A stretch of 58,594 nt of DNA from Lingula anatina (lineage: Eukaryota; Brachiopoda; Lingulata; Lingulida; Lingulidae). Under the pieces are notes generated by a model. The model did not search any database and was not told where the DNA came from. It saw nothing but the letters and a program-made list of their open reading frames with translations. Made by a program: the position numbers and the translations under genes. This document shows positions 25,001-37,531 of this stretch, piece by piece. Location of the stretch: the NCBI RefSeq assembly GCF_001039355.2, contig NW_019775877.1, positions 48,401-106,994 on the forward strand, written 5' to 3'. Numbering within the stretch: the first letter of the stretch is position 1; each line of letters begins with the position of its first letter.

Positions 25001-25970
25001 CTCAACAATTGATGCACAATATAATTCATGACTGTAAAGTTTGAAGCTATATTTGATAGACAATTAGGTACGTTTTTCTCATTCTGCATTGGGTGTTTTT
25101 TTTGTCAGTATATCTGTTCTTCAAGTAAAAGTTGAAGCATGCCTGTGTATTAATGTTCTATGTAATACTTTGTAATGAAGGTTTGTAGATGCCTTTATTC
25201 ACAACTTTAACACAGGTTTTTTAAATACATTAATTTACTTCGGGACACTGAATATTTAATATTAGTGAGATTAGAGACATGTTGGATCTTCCACGTAGTA
25301 TGTATCAACATCAGTCAAATGTGATAGTTTTTTTTTTTTTTTAAGTTTTTCACTTAAATATCAAACTTGCTTATGTGTGTATATATTTCACGCGTTGTGA
25401 AGCCACATGCCTTGGGCTCTCTAGACCATGTTAGGTGCTGCAGCAGATATATTTTGGATCTGTTATTTGAAATAGTGAAAGAAAGCTTTTTACATCAACT
25501 CTATAACACTATTTTCCAAGCACTGCTTCCTAAATGTGAGGGCTGATGAATCCTAAAACTCTTCAGCTTTCCTCAGAAAATGCATGCAATATTTTATTGT
25601 ATCATAAATAGAAGAAAGATTAAAGACAAGTTGGCACATTTCAGTCTGTACCAGGAAAAGAAATATCAAACGTGTATATTGTAGTAGAGAGATCACAAGT
25701 AATTTTGTACCATTAAATCGGGTAGTATGTATACAGTATACTATGGTAGAAAGCATTTATTCATGCAGATAAGTTTGAAGAGCAACTTTGGCAGTGAGTG
25801 TACATTGTTATGGACCGTTTTCAGTTATAACTGAAGTAAAATGAGCATTTCAACATATTTCTGTAAGTTTTCTTCTTCTTGATATTTGAATTAAATGCTT
25901 GATATATCCACTTGTCTAGCAATCATATTTCAACAGGGAATTCAAATATAGTTTAAGTAATTTAAAAAGC
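22051..25970 (+). other. 3' flank of glypican gene 1, probably mostly 3' UTR
   Basis: No coding exon follows the TGA at 22048. The stretch is AT-rich and CpG-poor like the gene body (3 CpG in 24001-24600). CpG density rises abruptly near 25970, so I infer that the transcription unit extends toward that point. Candidate poly(A) signals include AATAAA at 23920-23925 and ATTAAA near 25889, but no 3' end can be chosen from sequence alone. The stretch also contains a TCACATGA cluster (24650-24737) and homopolymer runs near 23060, 23980 and 25330. Confidence 0.5.
24650..24737. promoter_or_regulatory. Cluster of six TCACATG(A) E-box motifs
   Basis: TCACATGA occurs at 24650, 24662, 24674, 24718 and 24730, and TCACATGC at 24686. 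TCACATGA is the M-box form of the E-box bound by MiT/TFE bHLH-zip factors in animals. The first three are spaced at exactly 12 bp, so a small tandem expansion is an alternative explanation. Function is inferred only. Confidence 0.35.
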
Positions 25971-28505
25971 ATTCGCGATTCTTATGTAAGAATATTCTCG
26001 CCAGTGTTAGTCTCGACTGACAGAAGGAAACCGTTCTTGGATTGCGTTCACGTGCAACAACTACAATCACAACTACTGCAATGGGAAATCATATGCGTTA
26101 CTTTGTGAGCTGTTTATAATGTTATGATTTTGTGAAAATGTGAAGAAATGAACGGCTTGTATTGGTAATGATAACAAACATTTACAAACGCGAAAAGTGT
26201 TTGAAGTGTTTGCTACAGAATCTTGCGTTATCTATTTTATCTATACTTTAATCTTCCTTTTTTAACTTGATTATATGTGGGTGATACGAGATTAAATAAT
26301 CCCCATTGCATTTTCATATCGGAAAATTACAAATTGTTAAATTAATATAAACACCATTATCATTAGAAGAAAAGATGACGGAGAAGATTCTCGTCTTTAG
26401 TCTTTGAGGGTAGCGTGTGTTAATTTTCCGCTCGAAAGCCCGGTACAAAATCTAAGCTATTCTTTTCAATCATACTGTATGCTTTTGCGTCGAAGCTGTC
26501 ACTTATTAGCGTCATTACCCCCGTTTCATTGCGACGAGACATAACCTTACAATACCCGCATTCACTCTCACATCTTCATTAGTTTTATTATCCACATAAA
26601 TGTCGTTCAGAATTCAATTGTATTCCAGAATTCCCGACTCTTAACAAATATGATAAGGGGGAGGCGCTTAAGGGCCTACTGCGCTCTAGGAANCAAAGTA
26701 GTAAAGACACATCAAAAGCAAATTAACGAAAGGAAAATTCAAAGATGACACTCTACAAATATTTATTGTATTTTTCATTGTTTTATTGAGAAAACTTCTT
26801 ATATAATACAGTAGTTCTCTCTCGCACACTTTTTTCTGTTAACAGAGCCCCCCCCCTTTTATTTGCATAAGATCCATTCACCATCTACTCAAAAATATTT
26901 TTCATTACAGCTTTTTAGCTGTCATTACTAGAGAAAATCCATATATAAAATGTTACGTAAATATGCTATCGGTACGCGGTCCATGGCACCGAAGAAGATG
27001 TATTAACGGGCCGCGCTGGATTCCAGAGCGCTTCGCGTGACCATTGTCCCGGTGTAGAATTTCTTTCAATTATTTTCCCAACATTAAGTGTTACAGAAGA
27101 CGCTAATGCTCTTCGGTATTTGTGAACATTTGCTTGAATCATCCATACACGTGGTCGCAGATCGCCAACGTCGTTGCCCCGAACGTGAATCATACGAACA
27201 CCGCTATGTGTATGCAGGGGGCGTTCAATGGAGACGTGGATTAAGGCCCAGGCCTATGGATTGCTTACCTTTGTCCTGTGTGAACAATTGAATCGAATGG
27301 TTTAGGATGATTAAATTACCTGTGTTGAAAACGCACTCGTTAGAAAACAAATAACGTATAAAGTCCCCGTCGCAAGCGGCGCAAACATGTTTGGAAGCTT
27401 GGTTTCTTTACTCGGTCGTTTCTGTTCTAAAACCATGTCAAATAGAACGGGAGGAGCGCAAGCTTTTAATATTGTACTTATGTGTATTTATGTAACATTC
27501 TATGTACCTGTGCAACTTGTAAATGTATTTATTTCATGTAGTTAAAAGTAATGTCCATGATCCGATGATTGTACGTTAATGAGGTATTTATCAATACAGA
27601 TTCCATATAGCATCTTCAGTTTCTCTAAAAAATAAATTTTTCCATCTGTATTGCATTGGCAGGAATCGGCATTTGGCGGTTAGGGTCTTAACAAAGGTGC
27701 CAATTTCACTATTTAAGAAATATTTTGCTTTACATTCGCTCTAATTGATTAATTTCTTAATTGTTGTAATTTGACATCTAGATGTCGTTGATCTCGTAAT
27801 TTGTACTGCCCGTAAAGTATCCAAATACTGCAAGAACGTTCATTTTTTACACGTGTAATAAAAAATCCTTAGGTATGTGACTATGAAACTTTATTCATTC
27901 TTTACCAGGCCGATTTGGTGAAAGTGCGCAGTGACAAGTTATGTAGATAATATATAGGTATTTTACATAAATACAAATAAGCCAACTCTGTAGGCATAGA
28001 AATAGACCTTCGTGGGGGAGTTATAATTACTAATCATTATTATTGGGTGGAAGATGAAGCACTATTTCTTTTTTCTGATGAGAAAATAAGGTATTTATCA
28101 TAGCAATTACAACAGCCTATCACTTGAAATGGCTTCTGTATTTCACACATCCCAAACTTCTTTGAACAGATATTTTTATGGCATAACTTATCGACATTTT
28201 CATTTATTTTCATCTGTCTTTAGTTTCTATATATAAATTAAGTATAGTTTGTATATATATTCACATAGAGACAACAACAATATTTATAAAAATAATTAAC
28301 TTTATTGGTTTCAGCTTGAACCCATCATACATCGTATGTGATGTTATACGACGGTTATATCCTAACAATTATTTGATTTTACAGTAATATGGCATATGTT
28401 TAATCTGAAGTAAATAAATGAAGATCTTTATATAAATAATACAACTGGTAGCAGAAATTAAGATTAAAAGCCGTTTACTCTTTTTTCGATTTCTGTGCGA
28501 CGGGA

Positions 28506-28590
28506 AAATTAAATTAAATTAAATTAAATTAAATTAAATTAAATTAAATTAAATTAAATTAAATTAAATTAAATTAAATTAAATTAAATT
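28506..28590. repeat. (AAATT)17 pentanucleotide microsatellite
   Basis: An uninterrupted run of AAATT, about 85 bp. Confidence 0.97.
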
Positions 28591-28951
28591 ACCTCATCTC
28601 TTTAAGAATGACAGGAGAGATGCCCTTAACATTTGAAAATAAATATATAACAAACTCACGCAATTTCAAACTCAATTAAGTTTTAAATTCCTGTCTTATG
28701 AATCACTTCTATCATATAAATAGATAAATCGGATTAAAAGCGATTCTTCATTCCGCCCACGTCAGCGGGAAATAACCCGATGTTGTCGCTGTGAGCTGTG
28801 CAGTAAGAATGCTCACCGAGCGATCGTTACCGCCTTGTTTGCTCATCAGTTGCAATCATAATCTCTTCTGGACACAAAGACAGGTCTTTCATTTTTTTAT
28901 CCATATATATAAATATCAAAATAAAACTACAAAAATATTGACGAATACATA

Positions 28952-29642
28952 AGCCCCATTCACACGTACATGGTTAATCGAGATTTAGGGAATCGCGATT
29001 CTAACGCGCTTAGCTAAATTCACTTTTTTGCGTTCACACATGTAAAATCGAAATCGCGATTTACCTTGCTAGATCTGGTAATTGCAACTGTGCTCGCTAG
29101 GGGAGTCACGGTATATCCTGTTGATCATGCGCAGTAGCTGCCTTCAAGACCATGCTTTCGGTGTGTACGGTGTTATTTTCTGTTTAATATTCTCATCGGC
29201 CCAAATATTTGTTTATGCTGCCACTGAGTTTTCAGACCATACTTCCTCTTGGCCATTTTGCTGACTGCGAAGAAACTTGAAATTGCGTGGACAGTTTGTT
29301 TTCTTTCACTTTCCAGTCGGCGAATAGCTGTATTTAGCTAATGTTTCGTTTCAATTCATACCCGACATGAAATAAAATTTATTGTATTGTATTGTATTGT
29401 ACTTTCGATAGAAACTATGCACGCGCCTTAAGTCCTCAACTTCCGGTGTTAACATCGATCCCGTTCTCACTAGGAAATTTTATATCGCGATTAAAGTTTA
29501 CATCGATAGAATCCACCTCTCGAGTAGGATTAATTTGAATCGCGATTTGGCGTCTCTACTGCGTTCACACTAGAAGCTTTACATCGATAGAATCGCGATT
29601 TGGCACTAATCGCGATTGAAAGTGTCTCGTGTGAATGGGGTT
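28952..29642. mobile_element. Terminal-inverted-repeat element with internal AATCGCGATT modules
   Basis: The left end AGCCCCATTCACACG and the right end CGTGTGAATGGGGTT are inverted repeats of about 15 bp with one mismatch, flanked on both sides by ATA (possible 3-bp target duplication). Inside, the palindromic core ATCGCGAT occurs six times (near 28992, 29052, 29484, 29541, 29592, 29608). GTTCACAC-like blocks recur near 29033 and 29563, with a GTTCTCACTAGG variant near 29463. There is no transposase frame, so this is a non-autonomous element of about 690 bp. A short (ATTGT)n run lies at 29381-29400. Confidence 0.7.
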
Positions 29643-30201
29643 ATAGTGCTTCAATGTCATTTTTTCCTTGGGTCCAATTTCTTACGTCACTGACTTCGTA
29701 ACTGAAGAGCTTTAATTGAATTAAGGCAAACGGAACTCTTTTGTGTAAAAAGGGCTGGAATCTTGTATTTGCTATTCCAGGATACTCCCTCTGAAAGAAG
29801 CCATTCACAACTCATCAGCAGTGGATAAAAGAGAGGGTCGAGAAATAATTAGGTGTCATTTCACAGCACTTCTCATGGTTAAGGGTTGTTTTAAACTGAG
29901 AATATTTGAATCAAACCAAGTTTTATAGTACTTTTGGTTACTTGACTAGCTATCAAAATACAGGGGAGGACATCAACTATTGGATTGGCATCTTTGAGTA
30001 AGTGAGTGTAGAGGCAGTGTGTATGTTGTGAGAGAAAGACAGCTGAAGAATTCGGGAGAATTAATACAACAAACTGTAGAGAAAACGGATGATACAGCGC
30101 AGGAGTGCTTCGTCTTCACATACTGCCTTATAACAACCAGGCAGTGAGTTCGCAGACCAGGATTCTCGGTCAAAAAACGACTCTGTTTTCGCCTCACAGC
30201 G

Positions 30202-30385
30202 ATGAATGACAAAATGGCGGAGCTAGTTACCAAGTTTACGAGAACTCTGTGGCCTTGTTTTGCCGCTTTGCTTTTATACCTTATCACAGATACCTCTGCC
30301 TTGTACTGCCAGCCAGTTAAGAATGTTTACAGTTCTAGAGGAGCCAACTTTGATAGAAAGGATATTCCCTTGGCACCATTATCAG
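30202..30385 (+). CDS. GPC6: Glypican (GPC4/6 class), first coding exon: signal peptide and first Cys
   Basis: The exon encodes MNDKMAELVTKFTRTLWPCF, a hydrophobic stretch AALLLYLITDTSA with a plausible signal peptidase site before LYCQ, then VYSSRGANFDRKDIPLAPLS. The C...(V).(Y/L).S(K/R)G motif with (N/D)(K/R).(I/A)PL is the mature N-terminus of GPC4/GPC6-class glypicans. Two start codons are in frame, at 30202 and 30214. The second (AAAATGGCG) has the better initiation context, so the protein may start MAELVTKF. The exon ends at phase 1 (ATCAG|GTACGT), and the next exon begins GA, making Gly. This is the translation start of a gene whose body runs to the end of the window. Confidence 0.9.
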
Positions 30386-32537
30386 GTACGTATTCACTCT
30401 ATTGTACAAGCTGATCTCCGTAACTCGCTCAGTAAGTTTTTGTGAATGTTTCCGTGGGGCAGTGCGTTTTGAAAGCTGCTAGATCTACAGTGTACACATT
30501 GGTATGTTCTACAAAATTTTTGATGTGCGCCTTTTAGTTTTTAAACTTTTTGTTTTGTAAGACTGTACTAGTAAGCTACATGTTGTGCGTTATTTGACCC
30601 TCTAGTTGAAAGAACATCGTTTTTATGTTGGGGCAAGACCAGGTCATGTAAAAGTGATTGAAATTAAATAAAGTGATTAAACTTGAAATTTGTATTTCAC
30701 AAGATAGGCATGTTTTTTTTCATTATTTAAGATTAAAAAATGAGGTATTCATTTTTGTTTTATATGCATTTTGTGTCACAAATCAAAATCAAATATGGGA
30801 AACATTCTTGAGAAATACATTTACTGGTATGGAAAAAAATCAATATTAAAAAGTTCAAGTCTGCATTTTCCTGACAATTTTGTTCAGCAGACAGGTCTTC
30901 TCGGTACTATCAAAAACAACAAAAATGTAATGATAATACTCACATTTTTTCTGAGAGCAACTAACCTCGTTCTCCGAGTTCCACTCCTCGTTATGTAAAC
31001 ATCCTAAGACATGTTGCCATGGAAACCACCAGCTTTTCTCCTGTTTATATAGGATATACAAGAGGAGCATGCTGGTTTTTAGACCTTAGTATATTTTTCC
31101 TGTCACTGCTTATTTTAGACTTGCCTGCAAAAACACTTATTTCATAGCACCTCCCAAGTCCTGATATTTTTCAGGAAGTCCTGGTCTTTGATAAGATGTT
31201 TGGCCTGTTTTCTATCTTCTAGATGAAAAAGGTGGTGAAGTTTCCATGGTGATATGCATAACATGGTCCATAATATCACGCAAACAGTTATAAATTGTTT
31301 AAAATAGTAAAATTACACAGCTTACAGGTTTCTATGAAGGTCTCAAGCCCCGGAAGACCTCTTTTTTGGATTAAAAAATAAATCTTTTAGAACTAAAATT
31401 CTAGGACCAAGATGAAAGAAATATTGAGCTTTGCATTTGGCAAATAAACTACTGATTAAGTGCATTCTATGATTAAGTGCATACTGCATTATATATTTTC
31501 TTAATACTATTTAGTTTTTGATAATCATTTTAAAATTAAGTTGTAGACAAGTTTGGATTTTAAAAACAAGATAAGCGTTCACTGGGATTTGTATAACACA
31601 CCTATATATATTAGATGCCAGATGATTCACAAGCCTGTTCATGTTACAGTTTGTGAAGTGTTTTGTTAATTACACAAAAGAGCATGCTCAGCAAATGACT
31701 TCACAAGTGACTTTGTCATCTTTCCCAACCCCAGCAGGTGGGTGCTAATTTGGGAGGTGAAGTACCTGAGCTAGCACCTCACCCTTCAGGCTAATACTAA
31801 CCTCTGGGTGTTGCAGTGATATGAAAAGTGGAATTATACTTGAGGTAGTATACACTAGCTCAAAATAGACCGAGCATGAATCGGGCCAAAATTTGTTAGT
31901 AGTTGTAATGAGCATTGTTGTCCAAGGCACATGCGCCTTGTGTATTTGGTTTCTTCAAAAAGATGTACACTTATACTTCTCTAGGAGGTTATCTTTACCA
32001 TTTAGTCAGATGTAAATTTGTTTAATTTGTTGTGTCTTGTGAATTTGTCTTGATTTTCTCCTCAGAGGCTTACTTGTGGTACAATCATGTCAACCCATTC
32101 AATTACACATAATAAGCCCAATACTGACCCATGATTTAAAATACTTGCTTTTCTGAACCAATTGAATTGTTATCGCACCTTGTTAGTGTGATGCCCATTT
32201 TGCTGCTGAGTCGTTTAAAACACTGGTCGTTATTAAGTTGGTATGATGTCATCACCCCCAGGGGGTGGGGTAAAGCTGCTGTAGTACATTATTAATGGAG
32301 AACATTGCTATTACATGTAATGATGATGTAGGGATTGTTTGGTCTTTGAAAATGACATGTTGTGTTTAAAGGGATAATAACTCTTCGTATGAGATCTATA
32401 TTTCACAATAAAAACCTTGTGAATAACTCATAGAAATATAATATATTCTGTTTAACCACAAAAACAGCAGTTATAGCTATTATTCTGATATCTGAACTTG
32501 TCTTTAGACCACGTGACCTCCATTGATATCTATACTC

Positions 32538-32565
32538 TGTTAAAATCTCTTAAGAGATTTTAACA
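32538..32565. repeat. 28-bp perfect palindrome
   Basis: Two 14-bp arms with no spacer, centred on CTTAAG (32549-32554). It may be the centre of a small inverted-repeat element. Confidence 0.85.
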
Positions 32566-35500
32566 AAAAAACAAACTTTTTAGAAAAAAACCAGGGACTA
32601 ACTTTGAATGTAAAAATGGATTCATTAATCATTGGTAAGTATGGGAAAATTGTTGTTTACTCCAGGAAAATTCATTTTTTGGCCGAAACGAAGAGTTATT
32701 ATTGCTTTAAGTATTCAATGACTTCATTATCTTCATCTAAAGGTGATGATGTGCCCTTTCTAGTTAAGGATGTGTCAAAATGCCAGAACAGGAAAGGGTT
32801 GGGTAGAGGGAGGGGGGTTGTTGTTATTATTATTCTAAAATCAGCCAAGCTGCTATTTTCTGATAAGATATTCATCTGAAGAGAGGAGAGAAAATTGTTA
32901 CTAAGGTACCCCCCAGCTCCTCCCCTATTGGCTTTTGTGATTAGACGATCTCGGAAAGTGCCACTAATAGCCGTGCCTGTTTAATGTTTTGTAAGTTATC
33001 TTTGGGATGCTCGTTATTTATCTTCAGGATTCTCATTTCTAATCTGCCTAATGTCTGTGACTTATCTGGCACAGGGTTACTTCCCTCTTTGCATCGGGGA
33101 ATGAAGAAATTGGCCAGTGGAAGAAATCACAACTTAATTTATACTTCAGATAACTAGGTGTCCATGCTGGGATTTTCAGTGGAAAAAGAATGAAAGGAAT
33201 TTGGAGGAAAAAAATAATAATAGAAAGTAAATAGGAAATTGAAGGAATGGTGGGTTGCACCTGCAGCGTTAATGTGAATAGTAGATGGACAAACCTGGAA
33301 GAGTATGAAAAGAACATAAACGTTACTAAATTTTGACCAACAAAAGTTTTTAGCGCTAAAAGAAAACAGTTGATGTATTGCAAAAAGTCAGTGTTTATGT
33401 CTTGAGAATTCAATTCATATCAGTCTATTTTGTTCTTGTATATAAAGTAAGGTATACTGGCAGATTGGGAGGCTGGCAATAACATCTTATATTATCTTTA
33501 AAAGCAATTTCACTCTGACCACTTTTTAATGGAAGACTTGCTTCTGAACAACAGAAATGTTCACTTGTATCTCCCCGCCATTTGATGTGTGGATTGATTG
33601 TGTCCAACATTGTGTTTTCTCATTATATGTAATGGGTAACAGCCATTGTAAAATGGCCATTTCTGGTGGTCACCAACAACCACTTTCAAGCACCTGTCAT
33701 CAGTTGCATTATATTATAATACCATATTTTCTCATTACACACAAAGTTGCAGTGTAAAACTTAACAGCATTGACTGGCGTTGTGTAACACCATATTTTCC
33801 CATTACGCACACATTTTCCAACGTCCAGTAATGTCCACTAAAGTGGGCGGCGGCGGTCAGTGGTCACTTCAATGTGTGTCCATCATCAAATCAACAACAC
33901 GATGACTTAATACTATAAGCTTAACCTCCAGGGCAGGATCTACCCAGCAAGGCAGAAATCAGTAGTAATTTTCAGCTTACAATTTCCTTTGTCCCTTCCT
34001 TAAAGACCCAGGGTGGCCGCACAATAGACATAATACCCAGTCAGTATTGGAGGATAAAAGGACCAAAAATGGGGCCTCTCTCTTGAGCACTCATCAAGTA
34101 AACAGGGTCGCTTATTTCCCCCCTACTCACCTTTCCTGCTCCGCAATCTTCTTTTGTTATGGCGGAGAACAAAGCCAACCTGCTTGATTTTTCGGCGAGT
34201 GCTCGATCCTTTGAAATGTGCAGACTGAAGGAAATACCCCCCTTTTTTCCAAATATTGATATTCTCTTTATTTGGACTGGAAAAATAAGCCAGGTTGATT
34301 GAGAGGGTTGTTCTGATCCTTCAGGGTTTAAAAGGTCTTAGTTAATGAGATGTGTGGCATTGACAGATCAGACTAGAATCCTTTCAGTTAAAAACAGTCT
34401 TGAAAAAACTATCAGGTGATAGGTCAGATCTTCATGACCCGTCTTTAAGAGATTTATCTAGTATCAATATTTTCTTCAGACATTTGATTTACTTCATAGG
34501 GTTTCAGTTCCTTTTCCTTGATATACCCGTAGACTTTATTTCCATGTGTAAAGCAATCAAATATTATTTTAATCCTTATGGCCAATAAGCGCCTAGAAAC
34601 TAGATCACTACTAGGACTATTTCTTAACCTATTTCTTGGACAAACTTAAGATGTTAAAGTTAACTGAAAAAATTATTCCCTTATTTCTAGAAAAAAAAAT
34701 CTGTCTAACAAAATCATCACATACTTTACTGAGCAGAGGTTGTCTGAGTCAAGACCCCCCTTGATATTGGAGTATGTGTCCCCGCGGGCTGTTGAGAGAG
34801 CCTGTTCAAATTCTATCTCAACTCTACCCACAGATCTGTAAACATTTGATCTCAATTCACACTTAAAGTCTTATATACGGTAATAATTCATTAAATGTGA
34901 ACATAACCATTTAAATAAAATTCCCCTGACAAAATATGTTTGAGTAATGCCTGAAGGATGTCGGCTTCAATTTCAAAAGGAGGAGTTAAGTTTTTGTCAG
35001 AAAGTAAGCTTGAGGAGCATAAACTGGTAAATATTGAAAAAAATGAAAGATCGGAATAGTGGATTTGTTTAAAATTTATGGATTGTTACTGCCCCAGTGT
35101 TAAAAGATATAGGTTATTTCAAGGCGTAGGTTGTATGTTTATTTATCGAAACTGACACCATTTTGAAAATGAAATAATAGAAAGAGAAATAACAGTGTTG
35201 GGTATCAGATTCATATTAAGATGCACATTGATTTTGTCTTAATATTTGTATGAAATAGGGGTGGGGAGGTCTGCGTGGAAATCTATACTGTGTTTGGAAG
35301 AATTTGATCTGCTGTGACTGAGATTTTCACTAAAATGGCCTGTTGTTTCTCACCGACTTTCAACAGTGGAAAATCCTATTACTAGTTTCAGTGTAATCTT
35401 TTCACGGTTTCTTTGAGATGGTGAAATTGATTATTATCAAGAACAAAATATGATTGGTTTCTTGAATATGGGATTTGAGAATTAGATCCTCACGGCTTAT

Positions 35501-37378
35501 TGGAACGAGGGCAATTGTTTACCTTAGAAAGGAGCGTCAATGGAATTTTATGCCTTGATGTAGTTTGAAAAGAGGCATTTCCTTTCTCACTTTTATACGA
35601 TAGCTGATTACTCCAATTGTTCATTGTTTCCAGTGACAGGTCTTGTTTCTTAGTTTTGCTAGTGATCAGCTTAGGTAAACATATTCCTTCACACCCCCTT
35701 GTTGTAGTAAGAAAGTTTCTGTGACACTTCTCTGTTGTGCTAAGAAACTTTCCCACACTCGATACAGTAGGCCTGTCTCGCGTGCATTTTGCCAGTTCTT
35801 CAAAATAGTGAACTTGACAACATTTAGAGGCATGTGATGGATGTCAGATCTTTATATAACACCAAAACTTATTTCTTGAAATTTCACCAATTTTTCTTCA
35901 TCACCAAAGTTTATCTCATCCAAAAATGTTGAGAAACCCATGATCTGTTGAAGGTAGACAATAAAAACCCAGAAACATAACCATTCATCCTGCTGAATTA
36001 AATATTTGACAAGAGGAAAAAACATGAAAACCACAAAACAGAAGTTATGGTTTGTTTTCTTTACTCTTCCAAGTAAGTTTTGAAGCCAAATATGGCAAAC
36101 ATAACTCAGAAAATGATAATACTTTATTTGTTTCATCTAAGTCGAGTTCAAAAGCATACTTAATCCCTAGTTGTTTTACTAGAGTTCGTTCCTTGACCCT
36201 TCCCTGTGGATTCCTCAGCTACAATATTAGAGTACATAACCCAAGGGTCGCCGCTATCACCTGTAAGCTTACCTGTGCCAGTAATCACACAGGTATTTTA
36301 ATACCTAGGTTGTCAAACACGACATGGGAATGTGTTATCATTAGAGAGGCCCAGAGAAGAATGCGCACTACGTGTTCATGGTTATGACTAAGATGAAGAT
36401 TAGTTCCCCTTCTTTTTTGGGGTTTACCAAAGTGTGCAATTCTTGCTAGTGAGTGGAAGTTGTTTTATTATTTTAAACTCAATAAAGTGAAACTATTGTG
36501 TCCTGTTTTTCCTGTCTTGTCATGGCTGTGGTTGGTGTTTTTTACACTTGATTAAAACACACAGTTTGGCAGATCTAGTCCAGATATATGCATACATTAA
36601 ATGACATCGTATTCATCTGAGCAATCAATCAAAGAACATATCATGAAGTTCAGCTGTTATTTTGTCAATAAAATTAACAATAACAGTAACAACAGATATG
36701 GGAATTTATAAATACCTTAAATAGCTGGCCCTGGATGAGATCAATGGCAGAATTCAATAGAGGATAATAGATAGAGCAGTCGAGTAGCTGGCAGAACAGA
36801 GCCAAGACCTGATTCCGTGGAGTGCTCCACGAAATGCAGTATTCAGTGGCCCTTAATTAAGACTGTGTATTGTTGTCAGCATTAGCACAAAAAATTGTGA
36901 ATTGTAATTACTAAATGGGCAGTGTACTTTCTGATACTGATTGTGTAATCCTGATTTGTTACCAGAAAAGCCAATCTAGATGCAGGTTTCTTGAACTGAT
37001 TCTAATTGGGATTGTCTGGGGGGACAGAGACATTAGTTTGACTCCTAAGACTCTTTTCAGTTGCGAAAAAAAAAAAAAGAAAAAAGTCGCAATGCTGGGG
37101 TAGTATGTTGTGAGTAAAGGCCACACAGTTCTACTGGGAATGCAGCCAGGCAGATGTGAAGAGATAAAAATAACTGGTGTTTACAAGGTTTGACACAACA
37201 CCTCCCAATGTTAAACCACCTGTGTCGCATTCCTGCAGGGGACAGCCATAATGATTCCGTTCCATTCTGACACAGTTTTTTTTACAAGTTCAGCACTGGT
37301 TTCTTTGCAATATTTTGTCTTAATTAGACCAGTAAGTTAAGAAGATCAAACTCTCCTTTGATCTTGACCTGGTGTTGG

Positions 37379-37450
37379 TTACGTAGGTGTACCTCTTCTG
37401 CTTCAGGTTACGTTTACGTAACCTGAAGCAGAAGAGGTACACCTACGTAA
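37379..37450. repeat. 72-bp palindrome: 35-bp perfect arms, 2-bp spacer
   Basis: Arms at 37379-37413 and 37416-37450 are exact reverse complements around a TT spacer. The arm starts TTACGTAGGTGTACC and ends CAGGTTACGT. The TACGTA box at the outer edge is followed by two further TACGTAATTACAATT repeats (near 37478 and 37499). Confidence 0.95.
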
Positions 37451-37531
37451 TTACAATTGTTATTTATACTTATTTTACGTAATTACAATTTGTTATTTTA
37501 CGTAATTACAATTGTTATTTATACTTCATCA
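37444..37531. repeat. Three imperfect TACGTAATTACAATTGTTATTT repeats (described by core only)
   Basis: The core TACGTAATTACAATT occurs near 37444, 37478 and 37499, each followed by GTTATTT. The first copy overlaps the right arm of the palindrome. Confidence 0.8.

Larger units (their letters stand above)
25970..30201. other. Intergenic interval between the two glypican genes, CpG-rich
   Basis: This interval has about 27 CpG in 25981-26640, against 3 in 600 bp on the gene 1 side, and stays CpG-richer to about 30500. It contains an N at 26693, an (AAATT)17 array, a terminal-inverted-repeat element (28952-29642) and the region in which gene 2's promoter must lie. No protein-coding gene is supported. 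A short minus-strand open frame at 26966-27193 is discussed under findings. Confidence 0.6.

Noticed and set aside
33048-33413. 121-residue minus-strand open frame
   Set aside because: Hydrophobic low-complexity translation of intronic DNA, with no domain, start context or splice support.
36052-36387. 111-residue plus-strand open frame in intron 1 of gene 2
   Set aside because: No recognisable motif, no exon signals and composition like the surrounding intron.
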